64,000 nt of DNA, from NCBI GenBank assembly GCA_963730585.1, contig CAVSSL010000010.1, forward strand, positions 727,024-791,023, written 5' to 3'. This document shows, piece after piece, positions 18,445 through 26,786 of the stretch (positions are counted from its first letter, which is position 1; each line of letters opens with the position of its first letter). Origin of the DNA: Pedococcus_A sp963730585 (GTDB lineage: Bacteria; Actinomycetota; Actinomycetes; Actinomycetales; Dermatophilaceae). The notes under the pieces are model-generated. The model made no database searches and had not been told where the DNA came from. It saw only the letters and a program-made list of their open reading frames with translations. The position numbers and the translations under genes are program-made.

Positions 18445-19184
18445 GGGGTGCTCCTCGGGTTGTCCCTGACCGGACGGACGGTGGTCGGGTCGATGGCGAT
18501 CCAGGTGGCGTCGGCGTGCGCGAGCAGGCTGCCGTCGCCGGCATACAGGGCCGTGCCGCACCAGTGCTTGCGGCCCTCGCTGCCGCGCGCCCACGCCATG
18601 ACGACGTGCTCCTCGCCCACCACGGGGAGTCGGTCGACCTCGGCGGTCATGGTGCCGAGCACCATGGGCCGGCCACCGACCCCGAGGGCCCACGCGCCGG
18701 GGCAGTCCAGGGCGGCCCACACGATCTCGGTGGTCGCCTCGGTGGGCACCCAGGCGGCGGCGTGCACCCCCTCGCGGCCGGGCAGCGGGCCGGGGCGCAG
18801 GCAGAGAGCGTCGCCGGGGTCGCGCTCGGTGCCGCAGGAGAAGCAGGTGGGGAAGGGGTGGTCGTGCAGCCCGGCATACGAGTCGGCGACAGCGACCGCC
18901 TCGGCGAAGGTGACGGGGGAGGGCAGTCCCGAGCGGGCCAGGGCGGGCGCCGGCTGGCCCGAGGCCACCAGCACGTCGCCGTCGACGACCTCGACGACGC
19001 CGGCCTCGCTGCGGCGCACCGCCAGGGCGTGGTCGAGCGGGGGAGGCGTGCGCAGCCGCACGGTGACGGCAGGGAGGTCGGGTCCGGTGGGCACCAGCGC
19101 CGCGAGGTGGCCGCTGGTCCACCCGCCGTTGCCCGACTCGGGCGGGCCGCAGAACCGCGCGGGAATCGTGAAGGTCTCCGTCAC
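18441..19184 (-). CDS. Hotdog-fold thioesterase-like protein of unknown substrate
   Basis: A 247-residue protein. The N-terminal half begins with PARFCGPPESGNGGWTSG and the C-terminal half has GRKHWCGTALY and a terminal DATWIAI, matching actinobacterial hotdog-fold/thioesterase-like hypotheticals. A central FPTCFSCGTER cysteine pair is visible. The GTG at 19184 fits the start of similarity and gives a four-base overlap with the SDR gene downstream. Transcribed with the SDR, it may act on the same CoA-linked or lipid substrate, but that is inference. Confidence 0.62.
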   Translation of the reverse strand: MTETFTIPARFCGPPESGNGGWTSGHLAALVPTGPDLPAVTVRLRTPPPLDHALAVRRSEAGVVEVVDGDVLVASGQPAPALARSGLPSPVTFAEAVAVADSYAGLHDHPFPTCFSCGTERDPGDALCLRPGPLPGREGVHAAAWVPTEATTEIVWAALDCPGAWALGVGGRPMVLGTMTAEVDRLPVVGEEHVVMAWARGSEGRKHWCGTALYAGDGSLLAHADATWIAIDPTTVRPVRDNPRSTP

Positions 19185-19216
19185 GCTGCTGACGCTAGCG
19201 CGACACAATGGGCGGA

Positions 19217-20436
19217 ATGTCCCAGACCCCGGCACCGGCGCAGGCCGAGCCCTTCCTGCTGCGCCGCATCGCGCTCCCGGCCTACGGCCCGACCGTGCTG
19301 GCCTCGCTCGGCCACGGCGCGGTGCTGCCGGTGCTCGCGCTCAGCGCGCGCGAGCTGGGCGCCTCGGTCGGCGTCGCCGCCCTCACGGTGGCGCTGCTCG
19401 GCATCGGACAGCTCGCCGCCTCGCTGCCCTCGGGGGCCCTCGCCGCCCGGATCGGCGAGCGGCGGGCGCTCATGGTGGCCGGGGTGGTCGACGCGGTCGC
19501 GATGGCCGGCGCCCTGTTCGCCCACGAGGTGTGGGTGCTCGGCGTGGCCGTCTTCGCGATGGGCCTGGCGGGGGCGCTGTTCAACCTGGCACGGCAGGCC
19601 TACCTCACCGAGGTGGTGCCGGTGTCCATGCGTGCGCGGGCGCTCTCGACCCTGGGTGGCGTGCACCGCATCGGCCTGTTCCTCGGGCCTTTCGTGGGCG
19701 CGGCGGTGGTGTCGTGGTGGGACATCAGGGGTGCGTATGCCGTGGCCGTCGTCGACCAGCATCGGCGCGTTCCTCCTCGTGCTGCTCCTGCCGGACCTGA
19801 CCGCAGGGCACGAACGGGCCGCTGCGACGGCGCCGCGCCGCTCGGTGGGATCGGTGCTGGTCGAGCACCGCCGCACCCTGTTCACCCTGGGCACCGGCGT
19901 GCTCGCCATCGCGGCTGCCCGCGGTGCCCGGACCTCGCTGCTGCCGTTGTGGGCCGAGCACATCGGGCTCAGCGCCACCGACACCGCCCTGGTCTTCGGC
20001 ATCGCGGGGGCGCTCGACATGCTCCTCTTCTACCCGGCCGGTGCGGTGATGGACCGCTTCGGTCGCGCGTGGGTGGCGGTGCCCACCGTCGTGGTGCTCG
20101 GCCTCGGCATGGCGGCGCTGCCGCTCACCGCGTCGATGCCGACCCTGACCGTGGTGGCGCTGCTCATGGCCCTCGGCAACGGCCTCGGCTCGGGCATCGT
20201 GATGACGCTCGGTGCCGACGCCGCCCCGGCCGACGCTCGGCCGCAGTTCCTCGGCGGCTGGCGGCTGTTCGTCGACTGCGGCATCTCGGGCGGCCCGCTG
20301 CTCGTCAGTGCCATCACGGTCGTGGCGCCGCTGGCCACGGCGTGCGTGGTGCTCGGCGGCATCTCCTTCGTCGGGCGGGGCGTGGCTCGCGCGCTGGGTG
20401 CCGCGCTACGACCCGACGCGGCGCGCCTCCTCGTAG
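19217..20436 (+). CDS. MFS transporter (two apparent frameshifts)
   Basis: Major facilitator of about 405 residues with twelve predicted membrane segments. The loop 2-3 motif GALAARIGERRALM and the mid-protein LRTG-like basic stretch support the family. Frame changes near 19752 and 20379, each explained by one extra base, are bridged to give a continuous protein ending WLARWVPRYDPTRRASS. The stop overlaps the photolyase 3' end by 31 bp on the opposite strand. The substrate is unknown; resemblance is to multidrug-type efflux proteins. Confidence 0.78.
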
Positions 20437-21752
20437 CGGCGCAGCGCCTCCTCGCGCTCGGCCTTGTGGTCGACGATCCGCTCCGGGTACCCGTGCGCGT
20501 AGCCGTCGTCGTGGGCCCACGGCTCGTGGGCGGCCTTGCCGGCGAGGTGGCGCAGCTCGGGCACCCACCGCCGCACGTACTCGCCGTCGGGGTCGAACTT
20601 CAGGCCCTGGCTGACGGGGTTGAACACGCGGAAGTACGGCGCCGCGTCGGTGCCCGTGCCCGCCACCCACTGCCAGCCGTGGTTGTTGCTCGCGACGTCG
20701 CCGTCTCGCAGGTGGGCCAGGAAGTGCCGGGCGCCCTCGGGCCACCAGATGTGCAGGTCCTTGACGAGGAAGCTGGCCGTGATCATGCGCACCCGGTTGT
20801 GCATCCACCCCTCGGCGAGCAGCTGCCGCATGCCGGCGTCGACCATGGGGTAGCCGGTCTCGCCCCGCTGCCACGCCTCGAGGGGCTTGCGCGCCCGCGA
20901 GTAGGTCATCGACGACAGCGCCGGCTTGAGGTCGTGCCAGGCCGACTCGGGGTGGTGCCACAGCACGTCGGCGTAGAACTCCCGCCAGCACAGCTCGTCG
21001 GTGTAGGTCTTCGCCGCCGTCGAGCGCGCGCCCTCGTGGGCGGCGATGTCGGCCAGCAGGGTGCGCGGGTGCAGCTCGCCGTACTTCAGCGGCACCGACA
21101 TCCGGCTGGTCGAGTCGAGGTCGGGCCGGTCGCGCTCGCTGTCGTAGCCACCGAGGTGCCGGTCGAGCCACGACCGCCAGCGGCGGCGTGCCGACTCCTC
21201 GCCCGCACCGTCCACCTCGGGGCCGTCCGGGATGTCCTCGGAGTCGGCTCGCGCCCAGCGCAGCCCGCGCGGCATGGGCGCGGGGGCGGGCCAGCCGTGC
21301 GCGCGCCAGGCCTTCGAGAACGGGGTGAAGACCTGGTATGCCGTGCCGTCCGCCTTGGTCAGCGTGCCCGGCCCCACGGCATACGGGGTGCCGGTGGCCA
21401 CCAGCGAGCGGCCGTCGCGCTCGAGCCGTTGCCGCACCCGGTCGTCGCGGCGGCGCCCGTAGGGCGTGGTCTCCGCGCTGACGTGCACCGTCTCGGCGCC
21501 CACCTCGTCGGCGACGGCCGCGACGACCCGCTCGGGCCGGCCGCGCCGCACCACGAGGTGCCCGTCCATCGCGTCGTCGAGGGCCCGCAGCGAGGCGAGC
21601 AGGTGGTCGCGCCGTGGGGTGTCCTCGTCGATGAGCCGCGGGTCCAGCACGAACAGCGGAAGCACGGTGTCACCGGCGTGCGCCGCCTCGGTCAGGGCGG
21701 GGTGGTCGCGCATGCGAAGATCGCGTCTCAGCCAGACGACGGTGACGGCCAT
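20406..21752 (-). CDS. phr: Deoxyribodipyrimidine photolyase
   Basis: Class I CPD photolyase/cryptochrome-family flavoprotein of 448 residues that repairs UV-induced pyrimidine dimers using blue light. The N-terminal antenna domain starts VTVVWLRRDLRMRDHPAL. The FAD-binding C-terminal domain has WREFYADVLW, TGYPMVDAGMRQL, MHNRVRMITASFLVKDL and NNHGWQWVAGTGTDAAPYFR. The ATG at 21752 starts at the conserved strand. Its 5' end is only 19 bp from the IdeR start on the other strand, and its 3' end overlaps the MFS gene. Confidence 0.95.
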   Translation of the reverse strand: MAVTVVWLRRDLRMRDHPALTEAAHAGDTVLPLFVLDPRLIDEDTPRRDHLLASLRALDDAMDGHLVVRRGRPERVVAAVADEVGAETVHVSAETTPYGRRRDDRVRQRLERDGRSLVATGTPYAVGPGTLTKADGTAYQVFTPFSKAWRAHGWPAPAPMPRGLRWARADSEDIPDGPEVDGAGEESARRRWRSWLDRHLGGYDSERDRPDLDSTSRMSVPLKYGELHPRTLLADIAAHEGARSTAAKTYTDELCWREFYADVLWHHPESAWHDLKPALSSMTYSRARKPLEAWQRGETGYPMVDAGMRQLLAEGWMHNRVRMITASFLVKDLHIWWPEGARHFLAHLRDGDVASNNHGWQWVAGTGTDAAPYFRVFNPVSQGLKFDPDGEYVRRWVPELRHLAGKAAHEPWAHDDGYAHGYPERIVDHKAEREEALRRYEEARRVGS

Positions 21753-21771
21753 GGATGAGAGGCTAGGGGTT

Positions 21772-22467
21772 GTGACGGACCTGATCGACACGACCGAGAT
21801 GTACCTGCGGACGATCTACGAGCTCGTCGAGGAGGGGATCGTCCCCCTGCGTGCCCGGATCGCCGAGCGTCTCGGCCACTCGGGTCCGACCGTGTCGCAG
21901 ACCGTGGCCCGCATGCAGCGCGACGGGCTGCTCACCCTCTCGGGCGACCGCCACCTCGAGCTCACCGACGAGGGCCGGCTCATCGCGACCCGCGTGATGC
22001 GCAAGCACCGCCTCGCCGAGCGACTGCTCGTCGACGTCATCGGGCTGGAGTGGGAGTACGTCCACGAGGAGGCGTGCCGCTGGGAGCACGTCATGTCCGA
22101 GCGGGTCGAGCGCAAGATCCTCGCCATGATCGGCGACCACCGCGAGTCGCCCTACGGCAACCCGATCCCCGGCCTGGACGAGCTGGGCGAGACGCCCAAC
22201 GAGGAGTTCCGGGTCGGCGTGAAGAGCCTGGCCGAGCTGGCGCTGCCCGCCACCGCAACGGTCGTGGTGCGCCGCATCGGCGAGCCGGTGCAGGTCGACC
22301 ACGAGGCGCTGAGCCTGCTCACCTCGGCGGGCCTGCTCCCGGGCCAGCGCGTCGACGTGCGGCGTGAGGACGGCCGGGTCATCGCCTTCCGTGAGGGTGC
22401 CGAGGAGGCGACGGGCGTCTCGCTGCCGCAGGACGTCGCGCAGCACGTCTTCGCCGCCCTCGTCTGA
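21772..22467 (+). CDS. ideR: Iron-dependent repressor, DtxR/IdeR family
   Basis: Metal-activated repressor of 231 residues, the usual IdeR length. The start LIDTTEMYLRTIYELVEEG and the helix-turn-helix HSGPTVSQTVARM match DtxR/IdeR closely. The metal-site segments KHRLAERLL and EEACRWEHVM contain the expected His, Cys, Glu and His ligands, and a C-terminal SH3-like domain follows. The GTG at 21772 matches the family start and has GGCTAGGGG upstream; an ATG at 21751 in frame is the alternative. It should control iron uptake and storage genes elsewhere in the genome. Confidence 0.92.
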   Translation: MTDLIDTTEMYLRTIYELVEEGIVPLRARIAERLGHSGPTVSQTVARMQRDGLLTLSGDRHLELTDEGRLIATRVMRKHRLAERLLVDVIGLEWEYVHEEACRWEHVMSERVERKILAMIGDHRESPYGNPIPGLDELGETPNEEFRVGVKSLAELALPATATVVVRRIGEPVQVDHEALSLLTSAGLLPGQRVDVRREDGRVIAFREGAEEATGVSLPQDVAQHVFAALV

Positions 22468-22637
22468 CCGGCACCGCCGTCCAGCGGCACGCGCTTTTCG
22501 TATGCCGTTGTGGGCTGTTTTGCACGTTTTCCTGCCTTTTCGTGGACTCGCCGTGACCGCGGTGTGACATTCGGTTCGCCCGTTGTGTACCGTGTCGAGG
22601 TCCTCTCACCCCCCTGGGAGGGCGGCTCGAAGCGGAT

Positions 22638-22828
22638 CGCCTAGTCCTGTCACCGCCCATGAGTCTCAGATGACACCGCTGGCAGGAGCGGGGGACCCAC
22701 TTCTGGGCGGCCCTGGTGCCGTCCTTGGGGTGAAGCCCTCACCGCGAGCGCCCGCTAGGACGGGTCGCGGACGGGAGGGCCGGGTGAAACCAACCTCCAC
22801 CCGAACCCGACAGCTCACCTCGTAGGCG
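22638..22828 (+). promoter_or_regulatory. ydaO-type (c-di-AMP) riboswitch
   Basis: The leader carries the conserved blocks AGGAGCGGGGGACCCA, TTGGGGTGAAGCC and CCGAACCCGACAGCTCACCT, ending CGTAGGCG, with CGCCT at 22638-22642 pairing to AGGCG at 22824-22828 as P1. This layout matches the ydaO/yuaA class, which in actinobacteria often sits before cell-wall hydrolases. The GGAGG for the next gene follows directly, so ligand binding probably lowers hydrolase expression. Confidence 0.9.
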
Positions 22829-22843
22829 TTGGAGGTTCATTCC

Positions 22844-23578
22844 GTGGCTCACAACGCTGGGCGCCATCGCGCGCCAGGTCGCTTCAACCCCCTGTCCGAG
22901 CTGTCCGACATCGCGGCGAAGGCCGCCGAGCCGGCCGTCAAGACGTCGGCCGTCCTCGCCGCTTCCGGCGGTCTCGTCGCAGCCTTCGCCATCCCGGCCC
23001 AGGCCGCGCCGGCCCAGAAGCCCGCGAGCGGCACGGCTGCCGCCCCGGTCGCCGTCAAGGCGCCCGAGGCCGCCGCCCCGGCCGCCCAGAACGCCTTCGG
23101 CGTCATCGGCTTCCAGGCCACGGCCAAGCCGAAGCCCAAGCCGGCCCCGCGCCCGGCGCCGGCTCCCGAGCCTGAGCCTGAGCCGCAGCGCACCGAGCAG
23201 GCCGCCAGCCGCTCGGTCGAGCGTGCGCCGCTCAAGCCGGCTGCCGGCGGCATCCTGGGTATCGCCGCGCAGTACAAGGGCATCATGTACAAGTACGGCG
23301 GCACGAGCCCGGAGACCGGCTTCGACTGCTCCGGCTACACGCAGTACGTGTTCAAGCAGATCGGGATCAGCCTGCCCCGCACCGCCGAGGAGCAGCGCCA
23401 GATGGCGACCCCGGTCTCCGACCCGCAGCCCGGCGACCTGGTCTTCTTCGGAGCGCCGGCCTTCCACATGGGCATCTACGCCGGTGACGGCAAGATGTGG
23501 GACTCCCCGCGCACGGGCAAGGCCGTGGACCTGCGCGACATCTGGTCCTCCGACGTCACCTACGGTCGGGTCAGCTGA
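22844..23578 (+). CDS. NlpC/P60-family peptidoglycan hydrolase
   Basis: Secreted cysteine endopeptidase of 244 residues. It has an N-terminal signal/anchor region (cleavage plausible after IPAQA), a low-complexity Ala/Pro/Lys/Glu linker with PEPEPEPQ, and a C-terminal NlpC/P60 domain with catalytic Cys in TGFDCSGYT and His in FHMGIY. It cuts peptide stems of peptidoglycan during growth or division. The GTG at 22844 has TTGGAGGTT eight bases upstream and follows the c-di-AMP riboswitch, tying expression to wall or osmotic status. Confidence 0.92.
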   Translation: MAHNAGRHRAPGRFNPLSELSDIAAKAAEPAVKTSAVLAASGGLVAAFAIPAQAAPAQKPASGTAAAPVAVKAPEAAAPAAQNAFGVIGFQATAKPKPKPAPRPAPAPEPEPEPQRTEQAASRSVERAPLKPAAGGILGIAAQYKGIMYKYGGTSPETGFDCSGYTQYVFKQIGISLPRTAEEQRQMATPVSDPQPGDLVFFGAPAFHMGIYAGDGKMWDSPRTGKAVDLRDIWSSDVTYGRVS

Positions 23579-23610
23579 GATCTGACGCCACCGGCGTACC
23601 GCGGAACCTC

Positions 23611-23643
23611 GACGGCCCTCGACCATCTCGGTCGGGGGCCGTC
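23611..23643. terminator. Terminator hairpin after NlpC/P60 gene
   Basis: GACGGCCCTCGACC and GGTCGGGGGCCGTC form a strong stem with a short loop, 33 bases after the NlpC/P60 stop and before the convergent DUF305 gene. Confidence 0.65.
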
Positions 23644-23695
23644 GCCCTGCCCGGGCCCATGCGTTCGCCGGCGGGTTGACCGCCTGACGGCGGCG

Positions 23696-24442
23696 TCAGC
23701 CGGCGCGGGCGTCCGCCATCGCCTTCATCGTGGCGATCTCGGCGGTCTGGCTCGTGATGATCGACTGGGCCAGCTTCCTGACCTCGGGGTTCTCGCCCTT
23801 GGCCAGCTCGGCGCGGCCCATGTCGACGGCACCCTCGTGGTGCTCGACCATCATGGTCAGCCACATGCCCTCGAACCCGCTGCCCGTCATGGCGTCGAGG
23901 TCGTCGAGGTCCTGCTGGCTCATCATGCCCATGTCCGAGTGGCCCATGTGGCCGCCCAGGTCGGGCACGGGCTCGCCCCACCCCGTGAGCCATCCCGACA
24001 TCTGCTCGATCTCGGGCTCCTGCGCCGCCTTGATGGCCTTGGCGAGGGCGACGAAGTCGTCGGTGCCGCCGTGGGCGAGCGCCATGTCGGCCATCACCAG
24101 GGCCTGCTGGTGGTGCGGCACCATCCCCGCGGCGAACTCGACGTCCGCCTCGTTGTGGGCGCCGGCCGCCGGGGTGCCGGTCGTGGTGGCCGAGGAGGTG
24201 GCGGAAGCCGTTGTCGTGGTGGGTGCGCCCGTCTGGCTCGTCGGGGGGCTGCTCGGCGACCCGGTGGTCGTCGACGCCGAGGTCGTGCCTGACGAGGTCA
24301 TCCCACCGTGGTCGGCCGTCGGCGTCGTGGCGTCCCCGCAGGCGGTGAGCAGCGCGGCGGCGGCGACCGCGACGACCGCGGGTCCAGTGAGGCGGCGCGC
24401 CACACTCGGCTGTGGCGGGTGGGACCAGTGGGGTGGCGTCAT
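23696..24442 (-). CDS. DUF305-domain lipoprotein
   Basis: Exported lipoprotein of 248 residues. The start at 24442 gives a signal sequence with lipobox LTAC (Cys35), followed by a Ser/Thr/Gly/Pro-rich linker of about 60 residues. The DUF305 domain shows the paired metal-like motifs GMVPHHQQAL and MMVEHHEGAVDMGRAEL. DUF305 proteins have a ferritin-like four-helix fold and are often linked to copper or other metals, but the function is not established. A Met/His-rich stretch (GHMGHSDMGMM) also suggests metal binding. Confidence 0.88.
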   Translation of the reverse strand: MTPPHWSHPPQPSVARRLTGPAVVAVAAAALLTACGDATTPTADHGGMTSSGTTSASTTTGSPSSPPTSQTGAPTTTTASATSSATTTGTPAAGAHNEADVEFAAGMVPHHQQALVMADMALAHGGTDDFVALAKAIKAAQEPEIEQMSGWLTGWGEPVPDLGGHMGHSDMGMMSQQDLDDLDAMTGSGFEGMWLTMMVEHHEGAVDMGRAELAKGENPEVRKLAQSIITSQTAEIATMKAMADARAG

Positions 24443-24512
24443 GCCGTCATCGTAGGCAGGAGCGACCTTTGGCCCCGGGACGGACCCGCCCGTCCGTGTG
24501 AGGATGGGGCGC

Positions 24513-25193
24513 ATGAGCGAGGTCGAGATCGAGGTGTGGGTGGACGTCGTCTGCCCGTGGTGCTACATCGGCAAGCGGCGGCTCGAGCAGGCGATCGCCG
24601 AGAGCTCGCAGCCCTCCGAGGTGACCGTGACCTACCGGGCCTTCGAGCTCGACCCGAAGAAGCCGGCGGGCAACGGGGTCCCGGTCGTCGAACGGATGGC
24701 CCACCGGCACAGCACCAGCCTCGACGACGCTCGGCAGATGGTCGAGCGCGCCGCCATCATCGGCCGCCCGGACGGCATCGACATGGACATCGACGCCCAG
24801 GTCGACGCGAACTCCTTCGACGCGCACCGGCTCATCGCGCTCGGCCTCGTGCAGGGCGGCACCGCGCTCCAGGGCGCCGTGCTCGAACGGCTCTTCTCCG
24901 CCCACTTCGCCGAGGGGAAGTCGATCGACGACCACGAGTCCCTCCAGCGCCTCGGGGCCGAGGCGGGGCTCGACGGGCGGCGGGTGGCCGCCGTGCTGGC
25001 GAGCCGCGACTATGCCGACACGGTGCGTGCCGACCAGGCCGAGGCGGCGCAGCTGGGTGTGACGGCGGTGCCCTTCTTCGTGGCCAACCGCCAGGTGGCC
25101 CTCACCGGCGTGCACTCGGTGCAGGTGCTCGGCAAGCTCATCACCGTCGCCCTCGAGGGTGAGCCCGAGCCGGTCGGCCAGTCCACCGTCTGA
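24513..25193 (+). CDS. DsbA-family oxidoreductase, FrnE-like
   Basis: Cytoplasmic thioredoxin-fold protein of 226 residues with an inserted helical domain. The active-site CPWC is at about residues 14-17 (DVVCPWCYIGKRR) and the cis-proline loop is GVTAVPFFV near the C-terminus. No signal peptide is present. FrnE-like proteins act in disulfide isomerisation, oxidative-stress tolerance or polyketide pathways; no pathway genes are adjacent. The ATG at 24513 removes five unlikely N-terminal residues. It diverges from the DUF305 gene with a 70-bp gap. Confidence 0.9.
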   Translation: MSEVEIEVWVDVVCPWCYIGKRRLEQAIAESSQPSEVTVTYRAFELDPKKPAGNGVPVVERMAHRHSTSLDDARQMVERAAIIGRPDGIDMDIDAQVDANSFDAHRLIALGLVQGGTALQGAVLERLFSAHFAEGKSIDDHESLQRLGAEAGLDGRRVAAVLASRDYADTVRADQAEAAQLGVTAVPFFVANRQVALTGVHSVQVLGKLITVALEGEPEPVGQSTV

Positions 25194-25199
25194 GCGGGC

Positions 25200-26300
25200 T
25201 CAGGGGGCGATGGCGAGGAAGATGAAGGCGGCCATCAGCACCAGGTGGACGCCGCCCTGCAAGCGCGTCGCCCGTCCGGGCACGACGGTGAGCACGCTCA
25301 CGACGACGGTCAGCGCGAGCAGGACCATCTGGGTGGGGCCGAGGCCGAGCAGCAGCGGCTGGTCGAGCCAGATGGTCGCGATCGTGATGGCGGGAATGGT
25401 CAGGCCGATGCTGGCCATGGCCGAGCCGAGCCCGAGGTTGAGGCTGATCTGGAGCCGGTTGCGCCGGGCGGCCCGCACTGCGGCCAGCGTCTCCGGCAGC
25501 AGCACGAGCAGGGCGATGACGACACCGACGAACGACTGGGGCAGGCCGGCCGCAGCGACGCCCGACTCGATCGCCGGGGACTCGACCTTGGCCAGGCCGA
25601 CCACGGCGACGAGCGAGAGCAGCAGGAGGCCGAGGCTGGTGAGGGCTGCCCGCTGGGTGGGCGGCTCGGCGTGCTCCTCCTCGAGCAGCGTCCCCTCGCT
25701 GGAGACGGGCAGGAAGAAGTCGCGGTGCCGCACGGTCTGGGTGGAGACGAACATGCCGTAGAGCGCGAGCGACGCCACGGCCGCGAAGACCAGCTGGACC
25801 CCGGAGAACTCCGGGCCGGGAGCACTGGTGGTGAACGTCGGGACCACCATCGTCATGACGGCGAGCGTGGTCACCGTGGCCAGGGCGGCGCCGGCCCCTT
25901 CGGCGTTGAACGAGACGAGGCCGTGGCGCCGGGCGCCGACGAACAGGCTCAGCCCCACGATGCCGTTGCAGGTGATCATCACCGCGGCGAACACGGTGTC
26001 TCGCGCCAGTGACGAGGTGTCCTTGCCGCCGGAGGCCATCAGCGTGACGATCAGCGCCACCTCGATCACGGTCACCGCCACCGCCAGCACGAGCGAGCCG
26101 TAGGGCTCACCGACCCGGTGGGCGACCACCTCCGCGTGGTGCACGGAGGCCAGCACGGAGCCCGCCAACAGCAGGGCGACCACGACCACCAGCAGGGTGT
26201 TCAGGTCGCGTCCCCAGGTGAGGGCCAGCGCGATGACGGCGCCCGCGGGGGCGAGCGTGGTCCAGGTCAGCAGGGGGCTGGTCGTTCGCGCGGCGGCCAT
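25200..26300 (-). CDS. Ca2+/H+ (Na+/H+) antiporter, ChaA-like
   Basis: CaCA-superfamily cation/proton exchanger of 366 residues with about eleven membrane segments. The two inverted alpha-repeat signatures are visible: GEPYGSLVLAVAVTVIEVALI and, in the second half, LPETLAAVRAARRNRLQISL with GLGSAMASIGLTIPA. The acidic EEEHAEPP loop separates the halves, as in ChaA. It probably exports Ca2+ or Na+ during salt or alkaline stress. It is convergent with the FrnE-like gene, with only six bases between the stops. Confidence 0.85.
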   Translation of the reverse strand: MAAARTTSPLLTWTTLAPAGAVIALALTWGRDLNTLLVVVVALLLAGSVLASVHHAEVVAHRVGEPYGSLVLAVAVTVIEVALIVTLMASGGKDTSSLARDTVFAAVMITCNGIVGLSLFVGARRHGLVSFNAEGAGAALATVTTLAVMTMVVPTFTTSAPGPEFSGVQLVFAAVASLALYGMFVSTQTVRHRDFFLPVSSEGTLLEEEHAEPPTQRAALTSLGLLLLSLVAVVGLAKVESPAIESGVAAAGLPQSFVGVVIALLVLLPETLAAVRAARRNRLQISLNLGLGSAMASIGLTIPAITIATIWLDQPLLLGLGPTQMVLLALTVVVSVLTVVPGRATRLQGGVHLVLMAAFIFLAIAP

Positions 26301-26378
26301 GCCTCAGCATTTCAGACGAGACCGGTATGCCGGTCGGCCGGCCGTGTGGGCCCGCGCACCGGCCGACGGGCGTGAGGG

Positions 26379-26729
26379 CTACACCCCGCGCTGGTAGCCG
26401 GTGCCGCGCAGGGGGTGGCGGGTGCTGGGCCCGAGGCGTCCGGTGCGCGCGGCCCAGACCTCGAAGACCGCGGTGGCGAAGGGCGGCACGGCCGCAGCGA
26501 GCCCGAGCAGGAGCGTCGCCCACGACCAGCGCCGGGCCCGTGCCACGAGCAGGGTCAGCAGCCCGTAGGCGATGAAGACGGTGCCGTGGATCGGGCCGAA
26601 CACCTTCACGCCGAGGTCGCCCGCGTCAGTGAGGTACTTGGCGTACATCCCCGCCAGCAGCCCTGCCCAGGAGACCGCCTCGGCGAAGGCGACGACACGG
26701 AAGAGGGTGGTCAGACGGGAGGCACGCAT
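26379..26729 (-). CDS. DUF3817 small integral membrane protein
   Basis: A 116-residue membrane protein with three predicted membrane segments. The motif FRVVAFAEAVSWAGLLAGMYAK and the following KVFGPIHGTVFIAYG are characteristic of DUF3817, found widely in actinobacteria. Function is unknown. The ATG at 26729 begins the conserved RLTTLFRVVA region. Confidence 0.85.
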   Translation of the reverse strand: MRASRLTTLFRVVAFAEAVSWAGLLAGMYAKYLTDAGDLGVKVFGPIHGTVFIAYGLLTLLVARARRWSWATLLLGLAAAVPPFATAVFEVWAARTGRLGPSTRHPLRGTGYQRGV

Positions 26730-26786
26730 GGCTCCACAGGGTAGGTCGTCGACCTGTGCGCGCCGACCGTGGGGCGCGGCATACCG

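Noticed and set aside
18516..21758. Plus-strand open frame of about 1080 codons
   Set aside because: It is a chance fusion: antisense to the thioesterase-like gene, then part of the MFS frame, then antisense to the photolyase gene.
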